A stretch of DNA of 7,743 bases from the NCBI GenBank assembly GCA_023415715.1, contig JAEZJP010000339.1:1-7743 (forward strand), given 5' to 3'. The notes under the pieces are model-generated. The model was not told the origin of the DNA. It saw only the letters and a list, made by a program, of their open reading frames with translations, and made no database searches. This DNA comes from Bacillota bacterium. GTDB lineage: Bacteria > Bacillota > Clostridia > Christensenellales > Aristaeellaceae. Shown one piece after another: positions 6,670-7,743 of this stretch. A program made the position numbers and the translations under genes. Numbering within the stretch: position 1 is the stretch's first letter; the number at the start of each line of letters is the position of its first letter.

Positions 6670-6701
6670 CAATGTTATGACGAATTATTTCCTTCCGGCA
6701 G

Positions 6702-6758
6702 AAATTTGAAATTTTTTTGCATTAGTTCCTTGCATATTTAACATCTATAGTCTATAAT
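6702..6758 (+). promoter_or_regulatory. Promoter with UP-element-like tracts for the 6837 gene
   Basis: A perfect -10 TATAAT (6753-6758) lies 17 bases after TTGCAT (6730-6735), a half-consensus -35. Directly upstream, 6702-6718 carries AAATTT and AAATTTTTTT tracts where an UP element for the RNA polymerase alpha subunit would sit. Transcription should start near 6765, leaving a leader of about 72 bases. Confidence 0.75.
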
Positions 6759-6769
6759 GTAACAAGGAT

Positions 6770-6798
6770 TAATGGTGCACTTTTCCATTACTAAAAGT
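6770..6798 (+). other. Two overlapping, mutually exclusive inverted repeats in the leader of the 6837 gene
   Basis: TAATGG (6770-6775) can pair with CCATTA (6785-6790), while ACTTTT (6779-6784) can pair with AAAAGT (6793-6798). Each is a perfect 6-bp stem with an 8- or 9-base loop. They cannot form fully at once because the second repeat's left arm lies in the first loop and the first repeat's right arm lies in the second loop. They could also be DNA sites for a regulator just downstream of the predicted start. Both stems are AT-rich and weak as RNA. Confidence 0.4.
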
Positions 6799-6836
6799 AC
6801 GAAAGCATTCAGCATTTTACACGGGGAGGCTGCCAC

Positions 6837-7529
6837 ATGGCAATTGATGCATTTTCAGATTCCATTAAATCTCAAGAAGATATGTACAGGCAGCTGCTCA
6901 TGCGCCTAACTGGTGTTTTTGCCGCGAACGTACATCTATCCCCTGACGGCTCCATTACCGAAATTCATATCCTTGGCAGCAGCCTGCGTCATCCCAAGCA
7001 GATTATGCGGGATGTGCAATCGGCATTGGCTTCCGCCTATGGTGTAATGGTAGATCACCGTATCATCAGCATCGCCCAGCTTCGGCAAGATCCAGTCCAG
7101 TCTGAGGAGCATATTGTATCAACCCCCACCGGCGAAGTCAGGCTGCGCACCCATGAATTCACCCAAAATGTGGTGGGAAACCAATATAACGTAAAGATCT
7201 CCCTAACGAAGGATGATATAGAATATACCGGCCGTTGTTCCTGCAGAAATACTCCCATCCAGCGGCCCCGCGCGGTGGCCAACGCAGTGCTTCAGGCTGT
7301 ACACAGCTTCCTGGGAGTGGAAGATGTGTTCCTGTTGTTATCAGTTCAATTCACACAGCTATCCAGCATCAAGGTGGTCATGGTAGCGATTGAGTGCATG
7401 AATATGCAGGCAGCTCCGGTGCTCATCGGTGCTGCGGAATGCAGTGTTGATGAATCCCAGGCCATCGTACGCGCTACCCTTTCCGCCTTGAACCGCAAAC
7501 TTGCCTTTATGGCATCCAATCCCAGTTGA
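6837..7529 (+). CDS. Conserved-looking cytoplasmic protein of unknown function, two alpha/beta domains
   Basis: No function is recognised for this 230-residue protein. It has no signal peptide or transmembrane helix. The N-terminal part (about 15-85) has the pattern SPDGSITEIHILGSSLRHPKQ followed by RDVQSALASAYGVMVDHRIISIAQL, which reads as strand-helix-strand, with a conserved-looking PKQ..RD..S motif and DHR..IS. I recall similar segments from hypothetical proteins of Clostridia and relatives, but cannot name the family. The C-terminal part (about 115-225) has a strand with EYTG, a helix RPRAVANAVLQAVHSFLG (143-160), two strands, and a final helix IVRATLSALNRKLAF (210-224). GGGGAGG (6823-6829) is 7 bases before the ATG. 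It has its own promoter and leads into the small ORF at 7631. Confidence 0.82.
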   Translation: MAIDAFSDSIKSQEDMYRQLLMRLTGVFAANVHLSPDGSITEIHILGSSLRHPKQIMRDVQSALASAYGVMVDHRIISIAQLRQDPVQSEEHIVSTPTGEVRLRTHEFTQNVVGNQYNVKISLTKDDIEYTGRCSCRNTPIQRPRAVANAVLQAVHSFLGVEDVFLLLSVQFTQLSSIKVVMVAIECMNMQAAPVLIGAAECSVDESQAIVRATLSALNRKLAFMASNPS

Positions 7530-7606
7530 AAACAGGTCCGTCCACGCCATGACGCGCTACATCTGAGCGAAGCCAAAAACCGCCTGTCCTATTTAGCGTA
7601 TGGCAG

Positions 7607-7624
7607 AGCCTTTTTTAGGAGGCT
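7607..7624 (+). promoter_or_regulatory. Hairpin covering the ribosome binding site of the small ORF
   Basis: AGCCT (7607-7611) can pair with AGGCT (7620-7624) around an 8-base loop, partly hiding the Shine-Dalgarno AGGAGG (7617-7622). The stem is only 5 bp, so the effect would be modest. Confidence 0.3.
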
Positions 7625-7630
7625 GTATCC

Positions 7631-7714
7631 GTGAATAAGGCCAAGATCGTTGTCGCGTTGATTTCCCTGGTGTCCTTGGTTTTGTCCTGTGGGGCGTACA
7701 TGACCTGGAGGTAG
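7631..7714 (+). CDS. Small membrane or lipoprotein-like ORF, 27 residues
   Basis: A GTG at 7631 opens a 27-codon frame ending at TAG 7712. Perfect AGGAGG (7617-7622) lies 8 bases before it, as strong a ribosome site as any gene here. The peptide begins with a basic tip MNKAK, then a hydrophobic stretch IVVALISLVSLVLS (6-19), then C20 and GAYMTWR. This fits either a single-pass small membrane protein or a very short lipoprotein-type signal, with VLSC as an imperfect lipobox. It follows the 6837 gene by 101 bases on the same strand. Function is unknown. It could also be a chance frame, but the ribosome site and the coherent basic-hydrophobic layout argue for translation. Confidence 0.5.
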   Translation: MNKAKIVVALISLVSLVLSCGAYMTWR

Positions 7715-7716
7715 TA

Positions 7717-7743
7717 GTGCATTGGGCGTGGCGGACCTGTTTT
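7717..7743 (+). CDS. Possible start of another gene (partial, runs off the right edge)
   Basis: A GTG at 7717, two bases after the small ORF's stop codon, opens a frame of nine codons (MHWAWRTCF) to the window end. TGGAGG (7706-7711), inside the last codons of the small ORF, is 5 bases before it, so translation could be coupled. Too little is present to identify a product or to be sure that it is coding. Confidence 0.3.

Noticed and set aside
6801..6814. GAAAGCATTC-like stretch as a possible catabolite (CcpA) site.
   Set aside because: The central CG required in the cre consensus is missing and the symmetry is poor.
7581..7616. A terminator between the 6837 gene and the small ORF, ending in T6 (7611-7616).
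   Set aside because: The only pairing (CTGTCC with GGCAG) is short, bulged and separated from the T run, so it is too weak to call.

Overview
The window looks like ordinary chromosomal DNA of a Gram-positive bacterium, most likely a member of the Firmicutes close to the Clostridia. This is inferred from strong Shine-Dalgarno sites of the AGGAGG type before almost every gene, near-consensus sigma-A promoters in AT-rich gaps, a UMF1-family transporter, and a FAD/Rieske oxidoreductase of the Bacillus YhfW type. Base composition is moderate (roughly half G+C in genes, clearly AT-rich in the gaps). No rRNA, tRNA, CRISPR array, insertion sequence or phage gene was found.

Layout. On the minus strand at the left lies a branched-chain aminotransferase gene (58-1131), followed downstream by the first ten codons of another gene that leaves the window (1-32). 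A 377-base gap (1132-1508) holds divergent promoters and a cluster of short perfect palindromes. Rightward from it run two transporter genes that form a likely operon: a single-domain EamA/DMT protein (1509-1925) and a 12-TM UMF1-family MFS protein (1945-3219). A strong bidirectional terminator (3234-3264) separates these from a convergent D-2-hydroxyacid dehydrogenase gene (3266-4225, minus).

Divergent from the dehydrogenase is a 4-TM membrane protein of unknown function (4453-5082), followed after 109 bases by a FAD-dependent oxidoreductase ending in a compact Rieske [2Fe-2S] motif (5192-6559). After an AT-rich 277-base gap with a good promoter, A/T tracts and competing leader hairpins comes a cytoplasmic protein of unknown function (6837-7529). 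At the right edge a 27-codon membrane or lipoprotein-like small ORF (7631-7714) has a perfect Shine-Dalgarno, and its end overlaps the possible start of another gene.

How the genes work together. The aminotransferase and the dehydrogenase both act on keto or hydroxy acids, but they are in separate transcription units and nothing shows a shared pathway. The window reads as several small independent metabolic, transport and housekeeping units. The least explained parts are the AT-rich leader and protein at 6560-7529, the small ORF at 7631, the Cys-containing membrane protein at 4453, and the palindromes at 1317-1369. I see no convincing evidence of a new multi-gene system.
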